In this document: piece by piece, positions 16,796 through 25,074 of the stretch
How the letters are laid out: each line of letters opens with the position of its first letter
How positions within the stretch are numbered: position 1 is the first letter of the stretch
NCBI GenBank assembly: GCA_000720805.1
Contig: JODI01000042.1
Span: forward strand, 6,966 to 70,965
From: Streptomyces violaceoruber
GTDB lineage: Bacteria; Actinomycetota; Actinomycetes; Streptomycetales; Streptomycetaceae
DNA length: 64,000 nucleotides
Reading direction: 5' to 3'
The notes under the pieces: generated by a model
What the model saw: only the letters and a program-made list of their open reading frames with translations
The model's database searches: none
What the model was told of the DNA's origin: nothing
Program-made: the position numbers and the translations under genes

Positions 16796-18306
16796 CCCGG
16801 ATGCTGACCGCCCTCGTCTTCGTGCCCACGGCCGTCGCGCTGTTGCTCTTCGTCCTGCCCCGGCGTACGGCCCCCGCGGTGTTCCGGGTCATCTGGGTGG
16901 CGGTGTCCGCCGTCGAACTCGCCCTCGTCGTCGCGCTGTGGGCCGGCTACGACAGCGACGGCGGAATGCAGTACGAGCAACGCACCCGCTGGATCCCCAG
17001 CGCGGGCGTGGGCTACCACGTCGGCGTGGACGGTCTGTCCCTGCCGCTGCTCGCCCTGACGTGCCTGCTGTTCCTGGCCTGCGCGGTGTACTCGCTGCGC
17101 GAGAACCGCCGTGTGCGTGAGTTCGCCGCCCTGTTCCTCTTCCTGGAGACCACCTGTCTGGGCCTGTTCGCGGCCCTCGACCTGATCCTGTTCTTCGTCT
17201 TCTTCGACCTGTCGATCGTGGCGATGTACTTCGTCATCGCCGGGTGGGGTCACCGGCAGGCTGCCCGCGCCGCGCTGAAGTTCTTCCTCTACACCTTCAT
17301 CGGCTCGCTCGCCCTGCTGCTCGGCTTCATCGGGCTCTATCTCGCCGCGTCCCCGCACACCTTCGACATGGTCGAGCTGACCCGGCAGAACCCGCTCGCC
17401 GGACGGTCCGTCTACGGCGGCCTCGTCCTGCTGGCCGTCCTGGTGGGCCTGGCGGTGAAGACACCGACGGTGCCGTTCCACACCTGGCTGCCGCCGGCGC
17501 ACGTCGAGGCGCCGGCCGCGGGTTCGGCGATCCTGGCCGGGGTGTTGCTGAAGATGGGCACCTACGGGTTCGTACGCATCGCCATGCCGATGCTGCCCGG
17601 GGCCTGGCGACGCTACGCCCTCGTGCTGGTCGTCGTCGGCGTCGTGTCCGTCCTGCACGGGGCCCTGGTCGCGCTCGCGCAGACCGACTTCAAGCGGATG
17701 ATCGCCTACACCTCCGTGAACCACATGGGCTACATCGTCCTCGCGGTCGGCGCGGCCGCGGCGACGGCGGACAGTTCCGAGCAGGCCCGCTCCCTGGCCG
17801 TCACCGGGGCGGTGACGCAGATGGTCAGCCACGGCCTGCTCACCGGCGCGCTGTTCCTGCTCGCCGGGGTGATGTACGAGCGGGGACGGACGTACGACAT
17901 GCCCTCCTACGGCGGAGTCGCGGGCGTGGCCCCCGTGTTCGCGGCGATGACCGGCGTCGCGGCCTTCGCCTCCCTCGGGCTGCCCGGGTTCTCCGGCTTC
18001 ATCGCCGAGTTCCAGATCTTCACCGGAAGTCTCGGACCGCGGCCCGTGGCCACCGCGCTCTCCGTGCTCGGCATCCTCCTCACGGCCGGGCTGTTCCTGC
18101 GGGCGCTGCGGCAGATCCTGACGGGGCCGTTGCGTCTGCCCGACGCCCCGGGGACGCCGCGCCCGTTCACCGACCTGCGCACCCATGAGAACCTCGCCGT
18201 CATACCCCTGTTGGTGCCGGCCGTGGTGCTCGGAGTGGCACCGCGCTTCCTGCTCGACGTCATCGAGCCGGCCTCGCGCTCCGTGCTGGAGCTGCTCACC
18301 CGATGA
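16792..18306 (+). CDS. nuoM: NADH-quinone oxidoreductase subunit M-like antiporter subunit
   Basis: The 504-residue, about 14-helix protein carries the NuoM signature VKTPTVPFHTWLPPAHVEAP, with the channel Lys at residue 223; PDAH of typical NuoM reads PPAH. At the helix-5 position where NuoM has its essential Glu (FFFWEMMLVPMYF in E. coli), this protein has Asp139 (FFDLSIVAMYF), a conservative but unusual swap. The GTG start overlaps the nuoL stop and the final TGA overlaps the nuoN ATG. Function is membrane ion translocation within the same complex. Confidence 0.92.
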   Translation: MTRMLTALVFVPTAVALLLFVLPRRTAPAVFRVIWVAVSAVELALVVALWAGYDSDGGMQYEQRTRWIPSAGVGYHVGVDGLSLPLLALTCLLFLACAVYSLRENRRVREFAALFLFLETTCLGLFAALDLILFFVFFDLSIVAMYFVIAGWGHRQAARAALKFFLYTFIGSLALLLGFIGLYLAASPHTFDMVELTRQNPLAGRSVYGGLVLLAVLVGLAVKTPTVPFHTWLPPAHVEAPAAGSAILAGVLLKMGTYGFVRIAMPMLPGAWRRYALVLVVVGVVSVLHGALVALAQTDFKRMIAYTSVNHMGYIVLAVGAAAATADSSEQARSLAVTGAVTQMVSHGLLTGALFLLAGVMYERGRTYDMPSYGGVAGVAPVFAAMTGVAAFASLGLPGFSGFIAEFQIFTGSLGPRPVATALSVLGILLTAGLFLRALRQILTGPLRLPDAPGTPRPFTDLRTHENLAVIPLLVPAVVLGVAPRFLLDVIEPASRSVLELLTR

Positions 18307-19721
18307 CCGAGATGAACGAGAACCCGCTCGACCTCCTGCCCGAGGTGCTGCTGGCCGCGTCGGCTGTGCTCGGCCTGCTGCTCGGCTCCTGGCTGCCGCG
18401 CGCCCGGCAGTGGGCGGTCGGGTTGCTGGCGGTCGTCGCGTGCGTGGCGGGGATCGTCGCGGCGTCCGTGGCCGCGGCGGAGCCCGCCACGACCGCCTTC
18501 GGTGAGGCGTTCGCCGTCGACCCGGTGACGAACACGTCAAGGATCGTGGTCCTCGCCGGCACGCTCCTCGTCCTCGGCGTCTCCTTCCGGCCACTGCGGG
18601 GCGACGCCCGGGAGAGCGAGTTCTACGTCCTGGTGCAACTGGCGTCCCTCGGCGCGCTGATGATGGCGGGCACGCAGGACCTGCTGCTGTTGGCCGCCGC
18701 CTACCTGCTGGCGAGCATCCCGGCCTACACGCTCGCCGGCTTCCGCAAGGACGGGCCCGGCACCGAGGCGGCCCTCAAGTACTACGTCGTCGGCGCCCTG
18801 TTGGGCGTTCTGATGCTGACCGGCATCACGATCCTGTACGCGGCCGGGCGGGCGACCGGCTATCCGATGCTCGGGGACGCGTTCCGCGACGCGCCCAGGG
18901 CGTTGCTCGCCACCGGCGCTGTCGGGCTGCTGACCGGCGTGCTGTTCAAGGCCGGAGGCGTGCCCGCGCACTTCTGGGTGCCCGACGCGGTGCAGGGCAG
19001 CAGCCCACCGGTGGCCGCGCTGCTCACCACCATCCCGAAGATCGGGGCGCTGGCGGCGCTCTTCCGCCTCGGGGACGTGGTCTTCGCGGACAGCACGCTG
19101 CCGTGGGCCGCGCTCGTCGCCGTACTGGCCGCCGCGTCGATGACCCTCGGCAACCTGGGGGCGTTCTTCCAGCAGGACGTCAAGCGGCTGCTGGCCTACT
19201 CGACGATCAGCCAGGTCGGATACCTGCTGATGCCGGTGGCCGTCGCGGGCCGCGCGGACCTCGCCCAGTCGGCGTTGCTGTACTACCTCGCGGCCTACAC
19301 GGTCACCAACCTCGGCGCGTTCGCCGTGGTGTGCGCCCTTCCCCGAGCCGAGTCGCTGGACGACTACCGCGGTCTCGCGAAGGAGCGCCCGCTGCTGGCG
19401 GCGAGCCTGGTCGTCTGCCTGTTGGGGCTCGTCGGCACCCCGCCGACGGCGGTCTTCCTCGGCAAACTCGAGGTGTTCAGCGCCGCGTTCGACGGCGGCT
19501 ACGCGTGGCTCGCGGTCCTCGCCGCCGTCAACACCGTGGCGTCGCTCTTCTACTACCTGCGCTGGATCGTGCCCGCGGCCTCCCGGACCGGGTCCGTGCC
19601 CCTGGCCGAGGGCGGCCGGCCGGCGCGCGTCGTCGCCTACGCCGCCGCGGCCGTGTCCCTCGGGCTGGGCATCGGCGGCGGACCGGTCCTGGACGTGCTG
19701 ACCGGACCGATCAGCCACTGA
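18303..19721 (+). CDS. nuoN: NADH-quinone oxidoreductase subunit N-like antiporter subunit
   Basis: The 472-residue protein is the NuoN paralogue that ends the operon. The helix-7 Lys region LFKAGGVPAHFWVPDAVQGSSPPV and the downstream Lys in TTIPKIGALAALF are kept. The helix-5 glutamate that is essential in canonical NuoN (xELxSLPxY) is missing: the aligned residue is Leu135 in YLLASIPAY. Thus one of the three antiporter-like channels may be inactive or differently coupled. The ATG overlaps the nuoM stop. It ends 34 bp before the convergent Lrp-type regulator, without an obvious hairpin. Confidence 0.9.
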   Translation: MTEMNENPLDLLPEVLLAASAVLGLLLGSWLPRARQWAVGLLAVVACVAGIVAASVAAAEPATTAFGEAFAVDPVTNTSRIVVLAGTLLVLGVSFRPLRGDARESEFYVLVQLASLGALMMAGTQDLLLLAAAYLLASIPAYTLAGFRKDGPGTEAALKYYVVGALLGVLMLTGITILYAAGRATGYPMLGDAFRDAPRALLATGAVGLLTGVLFKAGGVPAHFWVPDAVQGSSPPVAALLTTIPKIGALAALFRLGDVVFADSTLPWAALVAVLAAASMTLGNLGAFFQQDVKRLLAYSTISQVGYLLMPVAVAGRADLAQSALLYYLAAYTVTNLGAFAVVCALPRAESLDDYRGLAKERPLLAASLVVCLLGLVGTPPTAVFLGKLEVFSAAFDGGYAWLAVLAAVNTVASLFYYLRWIVPAASRTGSVPLAEGGRPARVVAYAAAAVSLGLGIGGGPVLDVLTGPISH

Positions 19722-19755
19722 CGTCCGTGGCAGAGCGCCCACCGGCGCCCGGACC

Positions 19756-20754
19756 TCAGTCGCGTGGCCGGCGCACGAGCATGCCGCCGCGTTTCAGCGA
19801 GCTGAGGACGAGTGAGGTGTCCACGGACGCCACGGCCCGCAGCCAGGACGCCCGGGTGACGAAGTCATACAGGGCCGACTCACTGGGCAGCGCCGCCAGC
19901 ACCAGGATCTGATGCTCTCCGGTGACGAAACTGGCGTACCGGACGTGGACGTTGTCCGCCAGCGCCGCTGCCACCGCCTCGGCATCCGTCGGAGCGGTGC
20001 GCACCCGGATCAGCGCCTCCACCGGCAGCCCGAGCAGTGCCGGCTCGATCACGGCGCGGATGCGCACCCCGCCTTCCCGCCGCAGCGCGGCGAGGCGCCG
20101 CCGCGCGGTGGCTTCCGAGACTCCCGCGACGCGGCCGAGTTCCTCGTAGGTGCACCGCCCGTCCTCGGCGAGCGCGTTCAGGAGCAACCGGTCCGACCGG
20201 GAGAGTTCGACGTCGGCGGGCGGCATCACATCTCCGTCGGCTGACGACGGCGCGGGCGCCTCGGAGGGGGCGGCCAGCACGGCGATCTCGTCGTCGGTGA
20301 GCAGACCGGAGTGCCACTCGCGGATCGTCCGGATGTGCCGCAGCACCGGGAGGGTGAACGTCTCCAACATGCCGGGCAGTCCCGGCAGTTCGTCCATCAC
20401 CAGGCTCGCCAGGCGGTCCCGGGGGCAGAGCAGCTCCGCGACACAGTCCGGGGAGCCGGTCAGGACATGAGTGAAGACACAGTCGGGCCGGCCGGCCAGC
20501 GCGCTCGCGACCATCCGGGCCTGCCCCGGGGCGCAGCGCACACCGACCACCGTGCTGCCGCCGTGCTGGGCCATGGCACCGATCCGCACCAGCCCCGAGT
20601 CCAGCAGCCGGGTCCCCCGACGGACGACGGTGCGTTCGGCCTCGCCGAGCGCTGCCGCGATGCGGTGCCACGAGGCCCGGCCGTCGATCTGCAGTGCGCT
20701 GATGATGCGACGATCGAGCGAATCGGCCACAGGACCGGTCTGCTGTGCGTTCAT
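19756..20754 (-). CDS. Double-length Lrp/AsnC family transcription regulator
   Basis: The 332-residue protein contains two complete Lrp/AsnC units in tandem: helix-turn-helix plus RAM domain at about residues 12-150 (LDRRIISALQIDGRASWHRIAAALG opens the first) and again at about 185-325 (LSRSDRLLLNALAEDGRCTYEELGRVAG opens the second). Single Lrp proteins are about 150 residues, so this is a fused dimer-like form. RAM domains usually bind amino acids. The gene is divergent from the transporter-amidase-oxidase operon (134 bp between starts), so it probably senses a substrate or product of that pathway. The start at 20754 is the first Met before the helix-turn-helix; no strong ribosome site is visible. 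Confidence 0.85.
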   Translation of the reverse strand: MNAQQTGPVADSLDRRIISALQIDGRASWHRIAAALGEAERTVVRRGTRLLDSGLVRIGAMAQHGGSTVVGVRCAPGQARMVASALAGRPDCVFTHVLTGSPDCVAELLCPRDRLASLVMDELPGLPGMLETFTLPVLRHIRTIREWHSGLLTDDEIAVLAAPSEAPAPSSADGDVMPPADVELSRSDRLLLNALAEDGRCTYEELGRVAGVSEATARRRLAALRREGGVRIRAVIEPALLGLPVEALIRVRTAPTDAEAVAAALADNVHVRYASFVTGEHQILVLAALPSESALYDFVTRASWLRAVASVDTSLVLSSLKRGGMLVRRPRD

Positions 20755-20887
20755 CCCACCAAGCCTATGGCCGATTCCGTCACTTCGACCGGGATTCTTG
20801 TTCCGTTCCGTCATCGTGCCCGAACCTGCACTGCATGAGCCGCACGAACCAATGATCCCCGTCTCACGACGCACGGAGATGATCGAC

Positions 20888-22198
20888 GTGACCGCGACGC
20901 AAGGAACGACCCAAGGAACTCCCCTTCGACAACCGGCGGTCGAGCCCGCGCAGGCCCCCGGCACCCGGCGCGGGCGACTGGCTCTGCTGGGCCCCGGCCT
21001 GGTCCTGGCGGCCGCGAGCGTGGGCGCCGGCGACATGGTGACGTCCCTCGCGGGCGCCTCCGGATACGGGATGGCCCTGCTGTGGGCGATCCTCATCGGC
21101 GTCGTCCTGAAATTCGTCCTCACCGAGGCTGTGGGGCGGCTCCAGATGGCGACCGGCCAGACCGTGATCGCCAGCCTGCGGTCGGTCGGACGCTGGCTGC
21201 CCCCGGCATTCTTCGTCTTCGTCCTGGTCATCGGGCTGCTGTACGGGGCCGCCCTGAGTTCGGTGGCCTCGCTGGCGCTGTCCACGCTGTTCCCCGCGCT
21301 CCCCCCGCGCCCGCTGGGCATCGCGATCGCGCTGGCGTCCGCGGCGCTGGTGTACGTCGGCCGGTACGCGCTCTTCGAGCGGGTGATGAGTGTCTTCATC
21401 CTCGTCAAGTTCCTCGGCATGGTCGTCCTGGCGGTGGCCATGCTCGCCACCGTCGACGATCTGCCGGGCCTCGTCTCCACCATGCGCCCGAGGCTGCCGG
21501 AGGGAGACGTGGTGACGGTGCTCGCCCTCATCGGCGGCGTGGGCGGCACGGCCGGAATCGCCTCGTACAGCTACTGGGTACGGGAGAAGCACTGGCAGCA
21601 CCGGAGCTGGCTGCCGGTCATGCGGGCGGACTCGGCGGTCAGTTACGCCGTCACCTTCCTCTTCGTGCTGTGCACCACCATCGTGGGGACGGGCCTGCTG
21701 TACGGCACCGGCCGGACCATCAGCGGAAACGACGGCCTGGCCGCACTCGCCGACCCGCTCGGCGCGGACCTCGGGTCGGCGGCCCGCGTCCTGTTCCTGG
21801 CGACCTTCTTCTTCGTGACGCTGAGCGCCCTCGTCGGCGGGTTCAACGCCCTCTGCTATCTGCTGGCGGACTCCCTGCGGACCCTGCGCGGCGTCCCGGA
21901 GGCCGACGCCGAGCCCCATATGGCGCAGAACAGCCGGCCCTTCCGCGTCTTCGTGGTCTACTGCGCGGCCGCGTCGATCGCCGTCACGTTCATGGGCAAG
22001 CCGGTCGCCCTGGTGCTGACGTACGCCGCCTTCGGGTCCCTGATCCTGCCGCTCCTCTCCGGGGCGCTGCTGGTGCTGCTCAACCGCCGGGGCATCGAAC
22101 CGCTGTACCGGAACAAGATCATGTCGAATGTGCTGCTGTCCGGCGCCTTCCTTCTCTTCGGTGTGCTGGCCGTCGTGCAGATCAAGGAAACGTTCTGA
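20888..22198 (+). CDS. Nramp-like membrane transporter without the canonical metal motif
   Basis: This 436-residue protein has about eleven transmembrane helices with the LeuT-like fold layout of the Nramp family. The helix-1 motif that binds Mn/Fe in true Nramps (DPGN) is replaced by SVGAGDM, and helix 6 reads GVGGTAGIASYSYWVREKHW instead of the MPHN region. It is therefore probably not a classical Mn2+/Fe2+ importer; an organic substrate or another ion fits equally well. Genomic setting favours import of an amide or amino-acid-like compound, since amidase and amino-acid-oxidase genes follow. GTG 20888 is chosen because GGAG lies 9 nt upstream; ATGs at 20879 and 20852 are alternatives. Confidence 0.75.
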   Translation: MTATQGTTQGTPLRQPAVEPAQAPGTRRGRLALLGPGLVLAAASVGAGDMVTSLAGASGYGMALLWAILIGVVLKFVLTEAVGRLQMATGQTVIASLRSVGRWLPPAFFVFVLVIGLLYGAALSSVASLALSTLFPALPPRPLGIAIALASAALVYVGRYALFERVMSVFILVKFLGMVVLAVAMLATVDDLPGLVSTMRPRLPEGDVVTVLALIGGVGGTAGIASYSYWVREKHWQHRSWLPVMRADSAVSYAVTFLFVLCTTIVGTGLLYGTGRTISGNDGLAALADPLGADLGSAARVLFLATFFFVTLSALVGGFNALCYLLADSLRTLRGVPEADAEPHMAQNSRPFRVFVVYCAAASIAVTFMGKPVALVLTYAAFGSLILPLLSGALLVLLNRRGIEPLYRNKIMSNVLLSGAFLLFGVLAVVQIKETF

Positions 22199-22215
22199 GA
22201 GGCGGGAATCCGTTC

Positions 22216-23724
22216 GTGAACCCCTTCGTGAACTCCATGAACTCAATGAACTCCATGAAATCGATGAACTATATGAACGCCGCAGCCGACGCGGACGAGC
22301 TCTGCTTCCGCAGCGCCACCGAGCTCGCCGCCGCGATCCGCCGCCGCGAGGTGTCCGCCCGGGAAGTCGTCACCGCCCACCTCGAACAGATCGAGCGCGT
22401 CAATCCGGCGGTGAACGCCGTCGTCACCCTGGTCGCCGACCAGGCGCTGGAAGAGGCGGCCAAGGCCGACGCACTGCTGATGACGGGCGCGGAGGTCGGC
22501 CCGCTGCACGGCCTGCCGGTCGCGCACAAGGACCTGCACGACACCGCGGGCATCCGGACGACGTACGGTTCGCCGATCTTCGCCGACCGGGTGCCCGACC
22601 GGGACCACCTGGTCGTCGAGCGTCTGAAGAACGCCGGGGCCATCACGCTCGGCAAGACCAACGTCCCGGAACTCGGCATGGGTTCGCACACCGTCAACAA
22701 GGTGTTCGGGCCCACCCGTAACCCGTACGACCTCTCCCGCAGCGCGGGCGGCAGCAGCGGCGGTGCGGGGGCCGCGCTCGCCTGCGGAATGCTGCCGGTC
22801 GCCGACGGCAGTGACACCGGCGGGTCGCTGCGCAACCCCGCCTCCTTCAACAACGTGGTGGGGCTGCGCCCGTCCCCCGGGCGGGTTCCGTCCTGGCCCG
22901 ACAAGGCGCCGTGGGGGCAGCTGTCGGTGAAGGGGCCGATGGCCAGGACCGTGTCGGACGTGGCACTGGCCCTGTCCGTGCTCGCGGGCCCCGACCCGCG
23001 CAGCCCGCTCGCCCTTGAGACGCCGGGCTCCGCCTTCGCGGGGCCCCTGGACGGCGATGTGCGCGGCCTGCGGGTCGCCTGGTCGGCGGACCTCGGCGGG
23101 ACCGTGCCCGTGGACGCCGAGGTGCGGGACGCGCTGCGTCCGGCCGTCGAGGCGTTCGCCTCACTGGGCTGCGAGGTCGAGGAGGCCTGTCCGGATCTGT
23201 CCGGCGCCGACGAGGTCTTCCTCGTCCAGCGGGCCTGGCAGATGGAACTCGCCTACGGCTCCCTGCTCGACGAGCACCGCCACGCGTTGGCCCCGGACGT
23301 GGTGTGGAACATCGAGGAGGGACGCCGGCTGACCGGCCCGGACCTCGGCCGGGCCCAGCTTCTGCAGACCGCCCTCTACCACCGCGTCCGGGAGTTCTTC
23401 GAGACGTACGACCTGCTGCTGCTGCCGGTCAGCCAAGTCGCCCCCTTCGACATCCGGCTCCCCTACCCCGCCTCCGTGGACGGCACTGCGATGGAGACCT
23501 ACTTGGACTGGATGCGCTCGGCCTATCTGATCTCCGTCACCGGTTGTCCCGCGCTGTCGGTGCCGGCCGGTTTCACCCCTGAGGGACTGCCCGTCGGGCT
23601 TCAGGTGGTCGGCCCGCACCGGCAGGACCGGTCGGTGCTGCGGGCCGGGTACGCCATCGAGCGGGCGCTGCGGACCGGCGAGCGCAGGCCGCGCGTCGCC
23701 CTCAGGGACGGGAGCCGGTCATGA
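22216..23724 (+). CDS. Amidase signature enzyme
   Basis: The enzyme (about 500 residues) hydrolyses an amide bond with the Ser-Ser-Lys triad of the amidase signature family: Lys in PVAHKDLHD, the cis-Ser in SAGGSSGGAGAAL and the nucleophile Ser in GSDTGGSLR. No signal peptide is present. The start is ambiguous: the N-terminus reads as repeated Met-Asn units (VNSMNSMNSMKSMNYMN), with six in-frame ATGs between 22237 and 22273; a GTG at 22216 has a GGCGGGA sequence 8 nt upstream. The last bases overlap the oxidase gene as ATGA. Together with the upstream transporter and downstream oxidase it forms an uptake-hydrolysis-oxidation operon. Substrate is unknown. Confidence 0.88.
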   Translation: MNPFVNSMNSMNSMKSMNYMNAAADADELCFRSATELAAAIRRREVSAREVVTAHLEQIERVNPAVNAVVTLVADQALEEAAKADALLMTGAEVGPLHGLPVAHKDLHDTAGIRTTYGSPIFADRVPDRDHLVVERLKNAGAITLGKTNVPELGMGSHTVNKVFGPTRNPYDLSRSAGGSSGGAGAALACGMLPVADGSDTGGSLRNPASFNNVVGLRPSPGRVPSWPDKAPWGQLSVKGPMARTVSDVALALSVLAGPDPRSPLALETPGSAFAGPLDGDVRGLRVAWSADLGGTVPVDAEVRDALRPAVEAFASLGCEVEEACPDLSGADEVFLVQRAWQMELAYGSLLDEHRHALAPDVVWNIEEGRRLTGPDLGRAQLLQTALYHRVREFFETYDLLLLPVSQVAPFDIRLPYPASVDGTAMETYLDWMRSAYLISVTGCPALSVPAGFTPEGLPVGLQVVGPHRQDRSVLRAGYAIERALRTGERRPRVALRDGSRS

Positions 23725-24983
23725 GCCCGCGTGACGCCGCCAGGATCCCGCGCAGCGCCCTCGTGATCGGCGCCGGCATGACCGGGCTCGCCACGGCCTG
23801 GTTCCTCCAGGAAGCCGGCGTCGAGGTCACCGTCGTCGACCGTCGGCATGTCGCGGCCGGCGCGTCCTGGGGAAACGCCGGTTGGCTCTCCCCCGCCCTC
23901 GCCGTCCCGCTGCCCGAGCCGGGCGCCCTGCGGCTGGGGCTGCGCACGCTGCTCTCACCGGCCTCGCCCCTCTACATCCCACCCCGCGCGGACCCGCGGC
24001 TGGCCCGGTTCCTGCTGTCGTTCAGCCGCAACTGCACTCCTCGGCGCTGGCGGGTCGCGATGAGCGCCCTCGCCCCGCTGAACCGGCAGGCACTGGCCGC
24101 GTACGACGAACTCGCCCGAGGCGGCGTCGCCGAACCGACCCGCCCGAGCGACCCGTGTCTCATCGCCTTCACCACCGAGGCCGCCCGCGCGCCGTTCGTC
24201 CACGAGCTGGAGGCGGTGCGCGCGTCCGGCCAGAGCGTGGACTACGACCTGCTCTCCGGCGCCGAGGCCCGCACCCAGGAGCCGGCACTGTCGGAACGGA
24301 CGGGCGCCGCCGTACGGCTGCGCGGCCAGCGGTTCCTGAACCCGGGGGCCTACGCCGGGGCGCTCGCCGACGCGGTGCGCGAGCGGGGCGGCAAGGTCGT
24401 CGAAGGTCTGCGGGTCACCCGGGTACAGGATCACGGGAGCGAAGTCTCCGTGGTCGGGCCCGACGGTACGGACCTGCGTGCCGACGTGGCCGTGCTCGCC
24501 AACGGAGCCTGGCTGAACCGGCTGGCGGCCCCCTTCGGCGTTCGCGCCGCCGTCCAGTCCGGCCGCGGCTACAGTTTCACCCTGCCCTCCGACGGACTGC
24601 CCGCGGGGCCCACGTACTTCGCCGCCCAGCGAGTGGTCTGCACACCGCTCGGCGAGCGTGTACGGGTCGCCGGAATGATGGAGTTCACCGCCCCCGACCG
24701 CCCCGCGGACCCCCGCCGCGTCCAGGCCGTCATCGACGCGGCACGCCCCATGCTGCCCGGCGCGGACTTCAGCCGCCGAACCGACGAATGGGCGGGCCCC
24801 CGCCCCTGCACCGCGGACGGTCTGCCCCTCGTCGGCCCGACCCGCTCACCGCGTGTGTACGTCTGCGGCGGCCACGGGATGTGGGGCATCGCGCTGGGCC
24901 CACTGAGCGGCAGACTCCTCGCCGAGTCCATCGTGACCGGGCAGAGCGCCGCCGAGCTCACTCCCTTGCACCCGCTCCGCTGA
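23721..24983 (+). CDS. FAD-dependent amino-acid oxidase/dehydrogenase, DadA-like
   Basis: The 420-residue flavoprotein has an N-terminal dinucleotide-binding motif VIGAGMTGLATAWFL followed by the DadA/DAO hallmark GASWGNAGWLSP, where the FAD and substrate are held. The C-terminal FAD-binding part includes RVYVCGGHGMWGIALGP. The D-amino-acid dehydrogenase group oxidises D-amino acids or related amines to keto acids. The ATG overlaps the amidase stop, so an amine or amino acid released by the amidase is a plausible substrate. A glycine/sarcosine-type oxidase is an alternative. Confidence 0.87.
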   Translation: MSPRDAARIPRSALVIGAGMTGLATAWFLQEAGVEVTVVDRRHVAAGASWGNAGWLSPALAVPLPEPGALRLGLRTLLSPASPLYIPPRADPRLARFLLSFSRNCTPRRWRVAMSALAPLNRQALAAYDELARGGVAEPTRPSDPCLIAFTTEAARAPFVHELEAVRASGQSVDYDLLSGAEARTQEPALSERTGAAVRLRGQRFLNPGAYAGALADAVRERGGKVVEGLRVTRVQDHGSEVSVVGPDGTDLRADVAVLANGAWLNRLAAPFGVRAAVQSGRGYSFTLPSDGLPAGPTYFAAQRVVCTPLGERVRVAGMMEFTAPDRPADPRRVQAVIDAARPMLPGADFSRRTDEWAGPRPCTADGLPLVGPTRSPRVYVCGGHGMWGIALGPLSGRLLAESIVTGQSAAELTPLHPLR

Positions 24984-25074
24984 ACCGCTGGGAGGTGCCC
25001 GCCCGCCCGCCGGAACGGTGGTGAAGTCGCCCGGCGAAGCGGCCCGGGCCCGCGGTCCGGCTGAACCGCCGTAC

